From Plantago major (lineage: Eukaryota > Streptophyta > Magnoliopsida > Lamiales > Plantaginaceae), in NCBI GenBank assembly GCA_026545765.1, contig CM048842.1:91973230-92037229 (forward strand): a stretch of 64,000 nt of DNA. The letters are read 5' to 3'. Under the pieces are notes generated by a model. It ran no database searches, was not told the origin of the DNA, and saw only the letters and a list, made by a program, of their open reading frames with translations. Below are positions 20,159 to 32,041 of the stretch, piece by piece. Within the stretch, counting starts at the first letter, position 1. Every line of letters begins with the position of its first letter. The translations under genes and the position numbers were made by a program.

Positions 20159-22496
20159 TTACAAGTCTATTGTCACCCCTCTAGCACCATTAAACACCCC
20201 AGTTGATGGCATCTGTTGATCATGAGCCGGGAGGTGCCATCCATGTGTTGCTGAGTCATACTTCTCCCCGTCTCCCCAAAGTGCATACGCTTCTTCCCCA
20301 TGGACCGCATCGTCTCCGATCATAAGCTGCTCTTCTGGCATGCGCAATGGCATGAATAATCTTATGAACAAAAGAATCACTGTGGTTGCCAAAGCGTTCC
20401 AACCTATTATAAACAATGCTGCTACAAGTTGCTTGAGGAACAGTATTCCCCCTCCACCACCATAAAACGCACCCCTTGTACGTGTCACAGGTAGTAGCAT
20501 ACTGCAGAGACTCGGGTTTGCAAGCAGCCCGGTCAATAGACCGCCTAGAAATCCGGCCACAGCATGTGTGTAGAACACTGCTAGTGTGTCATCTACCTGT
20601 CACAAAGATGGTCAATTAAACTGTCAGTACGTGGCAGTGAGGACTTATTAAATTTTGGGACCATTTTGATGGTCCAAACTCCAAAACCGTATACAGGAAA
20701 CATCAACTTGTTAATTTATTACAAGTGCACATCAGTGGATAAGCATAAGCCAACTTGGTACAATTTTTGGAAACTTACGAACTAGCACGTAGATCTTGGA
20801 AACTTTCAGAAAACTTAAATCTGAATTTCTGTGCATTGTTTTGTTCTTGGATGAATTGAAAACTTGTTAAGGACCAACTTGTTAATTTTATTACAGCTAC
20901 TTGCATCATTCACAGACCAACTAGTTGTAAACACGAAGCAAAATCAAGAAAAACTCAGTGTGAAAAAAGAAAATTGGTAGTGAAAAGAAAAGTTGTACCT
21001 TTTGTAATAAAGTGGACTTTTTATGAAGAATCATCATTGAGTACCATGGGATACTGCCAGCAAGTACTCCATATATTATAGCTGCCCACGACTGCACCAC
21101 GCCTACAATATTCATATGATTTTTATGAGTTCGAGCTTTTAAATGATATAGAATTAATCATTCTACCTAACCGGCATCATGCTAAACATACCTGCACCAG
21201 GAGTAATACAAGCGAGACCGCAGATCATGCCCTGAACAGCCCCTATAACTGAAGGCTTCCCGAAATAGAAAACATCGAGCGACGTCCAGACAAGAAGGCT
21301 TGTTGAAGCCGAAATATTCGTGTTAAGAATGGCTATTGAAGAGACGATATTCGCAGCATATGGCGCTCCACCATTAAACCCTGACCATCCCATCCACAAC
21401 AGTCCTGCTCCAGCAAGCATCAGCAGTATATTGTTTGGTACATACCTTTCCCTGTCCTGTTTCATTCTTGGTCCCACCTGGTCAATATCACGGATAGTTT
21501 AGCAAAACTATCTGATAAACGAACAATAGCAGATAAGATAGCTGAAATCAGTAATATAGTGCTATACTGCTATAATCCACAAACTCATTTTGGTCAAAGA
21601 CAAATTTATAATTCAGCAGATAAGATACCCCTAAACATAGCTTTTAACTCTCAAGTTTACTTTCAGATTATGAAATGATAATTTGGTAGAAGATGTGGCT
21701 CAAAATGTATACCCAATAAGCAGCTGTGAAACCAGAAATCCCAGAAGCAAGATGAATGACATAACCTCCAGAATAATCAATCACACCCCAATGGTACAAA
21801 AATCCACCTCCCCAAAGACTAAACGTTCCCACCGTGTAACAAAACGTCAGCCAAAGCGGTACGAACGCCATCCAGGCCCGAATATTCATCCTCCCCAACA
21901 CCGATCCGGCCAGCAGAATCGTTGTGATCGCTGCAAACGTGAACTGGAAGTACACGAGCGTCGCCATCGGGTAAAGCGGCATGTTCATCCTCGTCTCCAC
22001 CGTGCCGTTCGCATAGTGGTGTGTACTTGCAGGTATCCTGGCCTGCATCGTCAGGTACCTGTAATATAATTAATATAAGTGAATTAATTCATGGGACCCT
22101 TAATTCATTAAATGCAGTAGTATACTTATAACTGCACAACTTTATATTAAATGAGCAGTTGTATATAAGTACGAACTTTTAAATGAGTTAGAAATTATGC
22201 CATTACCTCTGTGACAGGGCAGGTGCGCCCCTGCCCCAGAAAGGTAAGAGCTCGTCACCAAAAGCCAGGCGGAAGCAGAGTAGGACCCAGCAGATCAAGA
22301 CAGCTGCGAACGCGTAAAGCGCCATAAAGGCGGAGTTTACGGCCCATTTCTTCTTCACAATGCTTGCGTAAAGGATGACTAGCCCCGGCATGGACTGGAG
22401 ACCAACTAGCGTCGCGGCGGTCATCTGCCACGCGTTGTCGCCTTTGTTTAGCCATTCGGGCACGGCAGGGAGGCGTTGCTCGTATGCTTCCGACAT
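20159..22496 (-). CDS. AMT2: AMT2-type ammonium transporter
   Basis: This plasma-membrane Amt/Mep/Rh channel imports ammonium. Five exons on the minus strand keep phase across GT-AG introns: 22,496-22,207; 22,058-21,713; 21,477-21,192; 21,102-20,999; 20,596-20,159. They give about 487 residues, normal for the family. It starts with [20 protein letters not shown] and [18 protein letters not shown], typical of the plant AMT2/AMT3 clade. The signature [17 protein letters not shown] carries the first pore histidine (about H199). [15 protein letters not shown] carries the second (about H353). The C-terminus has [19 protein letters not shown], the allosteric tail. The site matching the AMT1 regulatory threonine is V (A in other AMT2s), as usual for this clade. 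No break is seen. It converges on the BAG fragment, with only about 120 bases between them. Confidence 0.93.
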
Positions 22497-24224
22497 GGTC
22501 TAGATGATTCTGGAAATCTTGGAGGATTTATGTGGTTTGAGTTTGTGTGGTTTTATGGATGCAGAAGGAGAAAGAGAATGTTTTGGGTTTGAAAATTGAA
22601 ATGTGAAGTCGTGTTGAGTCTCTAAAGTGGCCTACAATGGGAATAGTAATGGTAATATACTTGTTTTGGTGGAAAATTGATGGTTTTGTTTTTTTGGTGG
22701 AGAGAAAGGTCAAGTTTACTTGGTTTTGAATTTGGATTCAAGTGTATTTAATTCATGTTATGGCTGCTGCTGCATAAGACGTTCGACCAATTAAGATATT
22801 TCACATTAGTTTCCAAGAAAGTAGAGTTGAAATTGTTAGTACAAATTAGTAATCAAACCTTTCATCATTCCTTTTTGTTTTCTATCTTTTTTATTTGCTC
22901 TCTATACTACTCTCTAGAAGATCATACAAATTGCAAAATCTTACATTCTTTGCAATTATCATTTTGTTTATCCAATATATTAAATTCAATTGAGTGGTTT
23001 AATTTGTCACTCAGATTTGAACGGTGTTAAAGTCTAAATGCTATTCGATAAACATTCATTTCATTACTTTATACTCTCTGCAACGTTTTTTAATATCAAT
23101 ATTTTATAAATATCACTTGGTATTTTTCTGTGAATGAAGTAGAGTGAGCATCTTAAAATCACTGTGAACCTTCGTTTTGAAGTTTCATTTTCTTTCATTT
23201 TCGAACGAATTACTATGTTGTAGTTGTATGAAATGATAAGGCAGCTTCAGGAGATGGAGGAGGTTTTGACTTGGGAGTTGGACTAACCGACTTTGGGTTA
23301 CATTACACTCTAGAAATTAATTACTTAACACATAATTTCCAGTGATTAATTAATTAATAATTTAATGGTAATTTAAGGGATAGTTACGCCCCACGATTTG
23401 ACTTAACTACACTCCCTTAATATTAGATGTGAGTAAAGAATCGGATTCAACATCCATAGAATAACCCATCCATCAAATTGTTGCACATTATCCCTAACTA
23501 TATTACAATTTACAACTATGGGAAACTCCCCAATTAATTAATTATATCGAGACTCAACATAATATTCACAACATCCAAGCTAGATGTTAGTGAAACAAAC
23601 TGATCGCATACTCGTGAAAAGTTTAACTTGAACGTGAAGCTTGGTCAATGCGAGCTTTCAAAGATGGGAGCAAGCTCTGCATTTTTTCGAGCGAGATCAA
23701 ACATAATGGTAAGAAGCTCTCGAACACGACCTCAAACATGCAAGTAGTACATGTTATAAATTTATATGCTTATAAATTATATTATATTATAATTTTATAT
23801 TATTATAATTATATTATATTATTATAGGTTTATAAGTCTATTCTATTATAAGAGAGTAAGTTGCTCAAGTTTGGTACCAAGTGAATGGACCATTTTGCCC
23901 TTAATGAATTTTTGATTTTCCAACTCCTTCAAAGGTGTTTCTTGTCAAATGCTAAAAGTGAATAGTAATTTTTGTTCTAATGTTGTAGAGTACTAATTAG
24001 GAGATAGATGTAAAAGTTTCTTCCGCTTCTTTATTGGAAATTGTTGCAAACTTAATTTCGATTTATTGTTTATTTCATTGTTAGATAAAACCTCATTTAT
24101 AGTTGGTATGTGTATCATGCACATTGGTGATTTAATGCAAAATTTTAATATGTTTTTCTATAAAATATAATTTATTTAATGTAAAACATTGATGTTATCA
24201 AGTAAAAAAAATCTCCAATATTTT
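22497..24224. other. Spacer upstream of the AMT gene
   Basis: It includes the AMT leader and promoter (22,497-22,760), then AT-rich spacer with no gene. A GAGCTC/GAGCTTTC-rich stretch (23,590-23,740) and the block at 24,810-24,960 (GAGTTTGACTTGGCTTGGCT, CACCCCTAG) resemble ends of a hAT-type element, but matching termini were not found. Confidence 0.45.
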
Positions 24225-24460
24225 TATAGAGAAAGTCTCGATATTTGGCCTCTATATCACGTATCTATAGATGGACCTGTATATCAAGAAAACCATCGAT
24301 TTTGTTAATCAAAACGTCTATGTTATCAACATTTGTGCCTTTTCATATTAAAAAAAAAATATATATTTTGTTAACTACATAGACGTTTTGATTAATAACA
24401 TTGATGATTTTGTAAATAACATAGGTCCATCTCTAAAGACCGTACCTCTAGAGACGTGTT
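24225..24460. mobile_element. Long palindromic MITE, ~100-base arms
   Basis: GTTAATCAAAACGTCTATG (about 24,304) is mirrored by CATAGACGTTTTGATTAATA (about 24,378). The outer AGATGGACCT (about 24,262) is mirrored by AGGTCCATCT (24,424). The loop is short and A/T-only. There is no coding capacity. A one-armed relative lies at 6140-6292. The transposon superfamily was not determined. Confidence 0.7.
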
Positions 24461-25066
24461 TTTTACAAGAAGACTCATTTTTTCGCTCAAATGTAATGTA
24501 ATAGAATCGAATCGAAATTAATGAGTTTTCAGATAAAGAACATAGCCTAAGTCTGTAACACTCATATTTCCTATCAATTTTTGTCAGTTTATAAGATCTC
24601 TTCCCCATGGAATTATGTTAATTGTTTTTATAAAAATACTCACATAATGTTATAAAGTGTACTTGGCACCGCGTTAAGCGCGGTGCGTTCTCACTAGTAA
24701 TTTTATAATTACATTGAAAAAGCTATACAAATAATATTTCTTTTGCATGTATTGAATATCCTTTTCAAGTTAACTGAAATCTTTAAAAATAATAATTAAA
24801 TTAAATTAGACGCTCGTGAACTAGCTAGCTCACAACCCGCGAGTTTGCATACTAGCTCAAAATTTTGATTCTCAACAAAGCTCAACTTGTGCTCGAGTTG
24901 AGTTGCTGGATAAAGCTCCGAGTTTGACTTGGCTTGGCTCACTATATAACACCCCTAGTCGTTTAACGGAACCTGTTGCAAAGTGGAGAATTGGAGATAC
25001 CCCTGAATTAACAATACTCCCACTTGAAATCTGTGGAAGGAAAATGGAGATATTTATTTTATTTAT
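24461..25066. other. Spacer downstream of the NLR pair
   Basis: There is no gene. The block 24,810-24,960 ends ATATAACACCCCTAGTC, reminiscent of a hAT-MITE end. A GC-rich small palindrome GCACCGCG...CGCGGTGC lies at 24,667-24,687. Confidence 0.4.
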
Positions 25067-27975
25067 TTACATATAAGCAATAATTAGCAGTATACAGACA
25101 GAAACCAAGATGGGTGGTGAATGAACTTCAAAAAAATCATAGCACATAGGCAAATGGAAATGGTAGAATAATTTTTTACCGTCGTCTCTAATTCGAACTT
25201 GAAGGTCATCATTGCCCAAGTCACGTTGCTCTTCCTGGATTCGTCTTGCTGAGGCAACAACTGAGTCACAGGATCTATCTATTTCGATGATTTCCAGCGT
25301 TTGAATATCTCCAATGCATGACGGCATCTCCTTCAGAGAACAATTTTGAATGAGTAGATGCTTTAGTCGTGGAAAGTGGGACCACTCTTCAGTATTCCAT
25401 TGCTTCAGATTAGGTATCCACAGTTCCAGGAACTGTAGTGAGGGAAATCCAGCTTCATAAGTTGTCCACCCCACACCAACAGATTTCCATAGACAATCTT
25501 TTATTTTAAGCACTATAAGACCCGACAATTCACCAATTTGCTTCATCATGTTTCGCTGATTTGTAGACAGTAAAAAAGAGTCAACTTTACTATCGAGGGT
25601 GCAAATCTGATGGAAATGGAGGACAAAGAAAGTTGTATCTTCAAATTTTCAAGGTTATATACATATCAATATCATCAGTTATATGGTGATCTAACAAATC
25701 CAATCCTAACCCTTTTATGTTTGGAATTCTTTCTATCAAATTTGCCACTCCCACCCTCGTCGTTTCTCTGATGACATAGAGCGTCTGTAGTTTCTCCATA
25801 GTAGAATGCAATGTGAACTTGCCAACTTCTCCAATAATCTTGAAATGTTTGAGTCTTCCCAATTCACATATTTCATCTGGTATATCAATGTCTCTGGACC
25901 GGTCAGGGCAAAAGATTAAGGTTTCCAGATTCCAGAATCTGGATATCAATGGAGGTAATGAGTTACAATTGAGAGATAAATAGCGGATGTTGACAACTTG
26001 AAATATCTCTTCTGGGCATTCACGCAAATGCATTTCAGATGCATCCAACACTCTGACCAATTTTGATATACTTAGCAAGTTAGAGACCATACCATACTCT
26101 TCCGTGTAAATGTATTCGGCAATAGCTTTTAGTTGAGAAGATCTTGGGTTGTCGATGCAAAATTTCTTGTATAATTCCTTTTCCAAGTTTTTGTTGTTGA
26201 AAATCACACGACGCAAACTCTGAGCTTTTATACTTCCTTCGAGAGCTTTGGTGACATGCCCATATTCTCTACAAACAACAAAATCTACTTCAGCTCTTCT
26301 GATGCATAGATCTTTTAAAAGATCATGCATACCAAAGCTCTTTACTTTCCCACGTGAGTTTCCTTCAAGCACCAGAAGAAGATTTCTGTTTGCGAGAGCT
26401 TCCAAGTACTCCTCTGCTGCTTCTTCTGGGGTTTTATCTTCAACTGGTTTCAAGAAACTTTCAGCTGCCCATAACCTTTTGATTCTGGAAACTCGAATGT
26501 CAGCACCTTTTGAAATAGCTCCAAGGTAGAGGAAACACGGCCTCAAATGATGTGGCAAATGATCATAACTCAAAGATAAAATCATTGAGAATTGCTCATC
26601 TTCCAATGCTGCAACTGTGCATATGTCATTTGAGACATGCTCCCAAAAACTTCCTGCATTGTCGGACTCCGAGAGGAGTCCACTAATCACAGATATTGCA
26701 AGAGGAAGCCCGTTGCAGTTTTTGACAATATTTCTCCCTAACCTTTCCAGTTCTGGATCAAGGTCTTCCTTCTCACCAAACACCTTTTCACGAAATAAAT
26801 CCCAACTATCATCATCGCCTAGAACTTGCATAGTATGCAAATTAGATGAACTTGCATACTCAGACCTCGAGGTCTCTAGTGGTTAAAATGACAGTACATG
26901 GAGATTGATTTTTTGGAAAGGACCGTCTTAAATTGTCCCATATATTAGTGTCCCAGATATCATCTAATACAATCAAGTTACTTCTACCATACAATTCCTT
27001 GTATAACTTTTCTTGCAACTCATCCTTTTCCTTGTTTTTCTCTCGATCAGCAAATTTATTTTCAGTTACGAAACTCAAAAGGGTCGAAATAATTTTGGCT
27101 ACATCATTCTCTTGTGATATTGTAACCCATGCGCGAAATTCATAATACTCGACCATATATGGATCATGATAAAGTTTTTGAGCAAGAGTAGTCTTACCTA
27201 TTCCGCCCATCCCTACGATAGAAATGACCTCCAGGCGAGCCGGTTCTTGTCTAGTAAGCCGATCCTTCAGCATGTCCATGTCTTTGTCAAGCCCCCAACA
27301 TTTTTGAAATGCTGCGACACCTTTTCTAGTTCTGGCCAGAGGCTCAGCAACTACTTTACCTTTATCTTTACGAGTAAAGTGACTCTTCAACTGAGAAGCC
27401 CCGGAAGCCATTTTGGCAGGATGAGCAGCAACACTAGACGGACTCTGTGGGTTTGGATCAACGACCATCAGATCTTCAAACTCCTCAGCAAAACTAGAAG
27501 AACTTTCTGGGGTTGGATCTACGACCATCAGTTCTTCAAACTCCTCAGTGACAGTTTGCTGCGATGAATCGACAGTCGTCATATCTTTGTTTATCAAGGA
27601 ATCAAATTCCTCAATTACTTTTTGCAGGTCTTGCGGTAACGTTTCTCCGGATTTTTCCTGCTCGCTAGAATCTGGGATGGAGGGTGTGAAGCTCTCACCT
27701 CCTCTATGTTTGATTGAAACTTGATTCACAATGGCAGACTCGACTATGTCTTCTGTTCTGTGTGACAACTCTATGACTTGTCTCTGCAACATTTCTAATC
27801 TGTTGTAAGTTGGCAGGGGAAAGTTTTCAAGTATCTGTTGCAAAGTGGTGACCTTTTCCAACAGAGATTCAAGCTGATTTTTCTCACGGAAAGAGGTGGT
27901 CTTTCGAGGTGTAAGGCTTCCTCAATAGTACGCACAAAGGATTGCAGGTTGTAAGCCATTTTCAATGTAAACAAG
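25067..27975 (-). pseudogene. CC-NB-ARC-LRR immune receptor (R1-type), frameshifted
   Basis: NLRs of the late-blight R1 class detect pathogen effectors in the cytoplasm. On the minus strand an N-terminal MAYNLQSFVRTIEEALHLE (27,958 on) precedes LLEKVTTLQQILENFPLPTY in another frame. Then come the P-loop VGMGGIGKTTLAQKLYHDP, kinase-2 LIVLDDIWD, RNBS-B VILTTRDLEV, GLPLA (NGLPLAISVISG), the MHD motif GMHDLLKDLC and LRRs (YLSLNCNSLPPL, GRLKHFKIIGEVG, HFPRLKHLLIQNCSLKEMP). The frame changes at least three times: near 27,905 after LHLE, near 26,867 after LTTRDLEV, and near 25,650 before NLENLKIQL. The linker before the NB-ARC holds a duplicated acidic unit (FEELMVVDP/FEDLMVVDP). Every key motif survives, so the loss is recent, or the gene is expressed in pieces. 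Tandem partner of the next entry. Confidence 0.82.
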
Positions 27976-28807
27976 GGAGTAAAATGGTGTTCTAAAAAAG
28001 GGAGTAAAATGGTGTATGTGGAGGATTGCAAGAAATTATGTGATTTGGAAGATGAAGCAATATATATCAGATTAGCAAATGAAGAGGCAGTGGACTAGTA
28101 GTTAGGTATGAGATCAACATCGATCAGAACATAAGTTTAAGATTAATAATTAAAACTGAACCTGGGCTCTTAAAAAAATCGATCAGAAGATAAACTAAAT
28201 GAGTCCAAGTGACATGATCATCCTCCTTTATCTGAACTGACATGAGCAGTTGAAAATGTATTCGCTGTATTGTAATTTGCAGGTAGTTTTCTTGTATAAA
28301 TTATCATGCTGTACATGATTTATACAGCATCACGTATTCATGTTCCACCACGCGTTCATCTATCCAAGTGTTGACATTAAACCTTATGGTCTTTCTTATT
28401 CATTTCTCTGAAAAGTCTCACAGCTCATCCTACAGACTATGGAAGCTGAAAGTTTATTATTGAAATAACTGCTGCAAACCAAACTTGATTGCAGAAGAAT
28501 TACAGAGATGATGAAAACAATGAATGGAAAAGATGAATAATTTAGCTACTAGAACAGAGATTAAATAGCCAACAAAATAACCGCCTCTGACTAAGTACAA
28601 ATCGAGATGCACAAGGTACGACTTAAATCCCTAACAGAGATGAATTAGGCGAACTCGGCTAAAATCAATTCTTTCACTTGAATTGATTAATTCTTCTTTC
28701 GGATTGCATGATTCTTCTTCCTGATACAGACATGAAAATTCTATTCGTTGGAAAAGTCATGGCATCACCACGGAGTTTTAAAAGTATATCCAAAAATATC
28801 GTTAATG
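27976..28807. other. Spacer between the two NLR genes
   Basis: It is promoter-side DNA of the left NLR plus ordinary spacer. No gene, RNA or clear transposon end is recognised. Confidence 0.5.
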
Positions 28808-30661
28808 TCATAGATAATATGAGTTTGCCGCTTCCTCTGGGGTTTTATTTTCAATTGGTTTCAAGAAACTTTCAGCTGCCCATAACCTTTTGATCCTGGA
28901 AACTCGAATCTCAGCACCTTCTGGAAAAACTCCAATGTAGAGCAAACACGGCCTCAGGTGATCTGGTAGATTGTCATAACTCACATAGAAAATCTTTGAG
29001 AATCGCTCAACCTGTGATAGAGTAGTGCTTATGTCATTCGCAACATGCTTCCAGAAATCTCTAGTTTTGTTGGAATGTGAGAGGAGTCCACTAATCACTC
29101 CTATTGCAAGAGGGAGCCCTTTGCAGTTGTTGCTGATTTTTCTCCCAAGCTTTTCCAATTCAGGATCAATGCACTCCTCGTGACCAGACACCTTTTCTCG
29201 AAATAAATTCCAACTATGAACTTCGTTTAGAAGATGCATATTATGGTGCTGCAAACTGGACGGGTTTAGATATTTAGCAACCTCTAGATCTCTAGTGGTT
29301 AACACGATTCTACTCTGGCTGCTATTATCTGGAAACCATACACATACCATGTCCCATACTATAGTACTCCGAACATTATCTAATACAATTAAATATCTTC
29401 TACCGAACAGATTACGGTGTAATATTAGTGCCAAATCACCAATTTCATCTTCAAGCAAATGATCTATTCTAGTTATGCAACTCAAAAGGCTCAAAAGAAC
29501 TCTGGTTTCAGAAGGATACTTATCTGATATTAAGGTAGCCTGTGCAACACAGTCAAAATGGAAAAGAATGAGCGGATCAACATAAAGCTTTCTGGCAAGA
29601 GTAGTCTTACCTATTCCACCCATTCCTACAATGGGTATGACCTTCAGTTCCTTATCTGGTCCGATCTGTAACGACCCGACCACTAATGGGCAGAGACCCG
29701 GTCCGTTGGACCGACGAGGTTACTCATGACTGGTCCACACACGTCTCGCTTGTATGATAGAAAAGTGGTGGTTTGCATATATACTATTCACCACATTTTA
29801 CCCGGCCCGTTGGACCGGCGAGGTTACTCATGACTGGCCCACACACGTCTCGTTGGTATGATATTGTCCGCCCATACGGTGTAGCACTTTGCCGTCATAC
29901 GCTGTAGCACTTTGCCCCGCATGACACTTAGTCCCTGCGGGATGATCAGGGGTTACAATCGGTCCCGAGATCATCGGGCCGTGCAGGATTCTAGAGGTAG
30001 CCCCTACGGGCTCAAGAGGTGGCTTCCACCGTCCATACGGTGTAGCACTTTGCCCCGCATGACACTTAGTGTCTGCGGGACTGGATCATTACTCATGACT
30101 GGCCTACACACGTCTCGTTGGTATGATATTGTCCGCTTTGGGACGGAGCCCGTACGAATTTGTTTTTGGTATTCTCAAAAGTCCTCATACCATAGAAAGA
30201 AGAGTGTTGGTTTGCATATATACTATTCACCACAACCGTTTTTAAGTGATGTGGGACATTACAGGATCCACAATCTCCAGTGATATCAAGGAATCGATCT
30301 CCTCAATTACTCTTTGCAAGTCTTGCAGAAAATATTCTCTCAATTTTCCCATGGACAATTCTGGTGTAGACGATGTGGAACTCTCGCCTTCTGTACCAAG
30401 AGCGATAAGCGTTCAATCCACATTGACAGAATCAACTATGTCTTCTGCTCTCTGTGACAACTCTATGACTTGTCTCTGCAACATTTCTAATCTGTTGTAA
30501 GTTGGCAGGGGAAGGTTTTCAAGAATCTGTTGCAAAGTGGTGACCTTTTCCAACAGATATTCAAGTTTTTCCTTCTCAGAGTCATGAACATAATAAAGTT
30601 GTGGATCAGGGTGCAGGATTTGGTTAATACTATGTGCGAGTGACCGTAGATTGTAAGCCAT
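28808..30661 (-). pseudogene. Second R1-type NLR, truncated and split by a TRIM-like insertion
   Basis: The minus-strand start MAYNLRSLAHSINQILHPDP and VTTQ-less coiled-coil (KVTTLQQILENLPLPTY, 30,661-30,413) are very close to the left NLR. The NB-ARC follows at 29,683-28,808: VGMGGIGKTTLARKLYVDP, YLIVLDNVR, RIVLTTRDLEVAKYL, KGLPLAIGVISGLLSH, RIKRLWAAESFLKPIE. Between them sits a 597-base element (29,667-30,263). The protein stops soon after KTPEEAA; no MHD motif or LRRs follow, so the 3' half is missing. It arose with its neighbour by tandem duplication in the same orientation. Confidence 0.82.
29667..30263. mobile_element. TRIM/solo-LTR-like insertion in the NLR
   Basis: It begins TGTAACGACCC, ends GGACATTACA (TG...CA borders), and is flanked by CGATC and GGATC, a near 5-base duplication as made by LTR-type integration. 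It is non-coding and internally repetitive: the block GAGGTTACTCATGACTGG plus ACACACGTCTCG occurs three times, and a GGTGTAGCACTTTGCCCCGC block twice. Its age is moderate, since the target duplication differs by one base. Related short pieces lie at 30,922-30,985 and about 37,358-37,395. Confidence 0.65.
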
Positions 30662-31690
30662 GTTCAGTATCTCTTCTCTGAACAGCCCAAATCAACTGGT
30701 TTGTTAGGAGGGTGAGAGATGAAGGAAATGGAGAGAAAATACCAAATCAACATAAGATCAAGAAGCAAGATTGAAGCTTAATTAAATATGTGGTTTTCTG
30801 TATGTATCCTATCAAGAACTTGGGGTATGCATTCGTCCCTAGACTATGCCAAGCCTGTCAGATGAATGAAGTTCCAAAGAAATCAGGCAGCTGTGGGACA
30901 TGATGGATACTTGACTTTAAATGTAACGACACCGACTTTCTGGCCCACATGCATCTCGCGGGTATGATATTGTCCGGTTTGAGCTCATAGTGATCACATA
31001 ATTTATAAGTGCATGTTACTTTCTATACATTTTATTCAATTCGGTCTTAACGGATGAAGAATGTGGAGTATTAAATAAAAGCTGAGTCAAGCTAATTGGG
31101 GTTTTTCAAGTAAGCCACTCTTACAATTTACCTTATGGTCTTCATCATATAGTACACAACACAACCAATTTCGTTAGATATAGGGATAAATTAAATTAAC
31201 CTAGAGGATTTTGGTTGAAAGATGGAGAATTCGGGTAGACAGATTGAGTAAAACTCCTATTCCAAGTCATCTGGATCAAAAAGATTAAAGGCATGCGTAA
31301 TGAAGACTTGGACTCACTGACAAGTTCATCTTATCATTGTGCGAGTTCGGGTGGAGACTTGTACAAAGTCCATCTTATTTGTATTTAGTTGTACAGCCTG
31401 CATAGAGTGGACTGTGGAGTACAAAATACTCCTTGGTATCCTTTCACGGTTTCATGCATCGATCATTCTATGTACTTTTGATTGAATGTTTAGCTAGTAC
31501 AAGATCGGGGATCCGACCAGATGGAAGGTGCAAGACTTGCAAGCTCAATCCGCTAGGCATCAAGAAGATAAGAGGCAATATTGTTCCTTGTTAGAACTTT
31601 TACGTACCCTACTTATCTAGTTAGACTTATTCACTTGTGATCTTTAATATAACGGGCTCATTATTAATAGTAGCGTGCCTATTTCTTGAA
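30662..31690. other. Spacer with a short fragment of the TRIM-like family
   Basis: Bases 30,922-30,985 (TGTAACGACACCGAC..., GGCCCACATGC..., GGTATGATATTGTCCG) match parts of the element at 29,667-30,263. The rest is AT-rich spacer without a recognisable gene. Confidence 0.5.
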
Positions 31691-31694
31691 CATT

Positions 31695-31938
31695 TTCCAT
31701 TTCGGAAAAATGTTACATTTTGGCTTTAAGTCAATTGTTGAGTTCACAAATTACTCATAAATGATAATAGTAAATAATTTAATAAAATCATATAATAAAA
31801 ATTTAATTACTAAATTTTCATTATATAATTTTAATAATTTATTTATTAATATCGTTTAATAGTAAATTTTGGTCAAACACGGAGACAGTTGACCGCATAG
31901 TAAAATGTAACACTTTTTCTGAAATTGAGGGAGTATTA
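31695..31938. mobile_element. Stowaway-like MITE, copy 1 of a three-copy family
   Basis: AAAAATGTTACATTTTGGC at one end is mirrored by TAAAATGTAACACTTTTTC at the other. Inside, AATTTAATAAAATCATATAATG-type arms form a long hairpin, and GAGGGAGTATT marks the end. It is the same layout as 36,430-36,672 and 63,375-63,620. It lies about 30 bases upstream of the tRNA gene. Confidence 0.8.
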
Positions 31939-31967
31939 TTTAAATAACCGTATTTGAATAACAACAT

Positions 31968-32041
31968 GGCCCATTAGCTCAGTTGGTTAGAGCGTCGTGC
32001 TAATAACGCGAAGGTCGCAGGTTCGAGACCTGCATGGGCCA
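31968..32041 (+). tRNA. tRNA-Ile (anticodon AAT)
   Basis: The 74-base sequence folds as a cloverleaf. Acceptor GGCCCAT pairs with ATGGGCC. The D-arm region is TAGCTCAGTTGGTTAGAGC (a good A box). The anticodon stem-loop is TCGTGCTAATAACGCGA with AAT at the centre, and the T-arm is GCAGGTTCGAGACCTGC (B box GGTTCGAGACC). The discriminator base is A. There is no intron. A short T run (TTTCTATTTTTTT, about 32,048) downstream fits Pol III termination. The anticodon AAT (inosine-modified) reads isoleucine codons. Confidence 0.95.

Noticed and set aside
24810-24960. hAT-MITE end (CACCCCTAG)
   Set aside because: No matching opposite end or 8-base duplication could be found, so it is mentioned only within the spacer entry.
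29912-30283. 123-residue ORF in the TRIM-like insertion
   Set aside because: No family features; it runs through internal repeats of a non-coding element.
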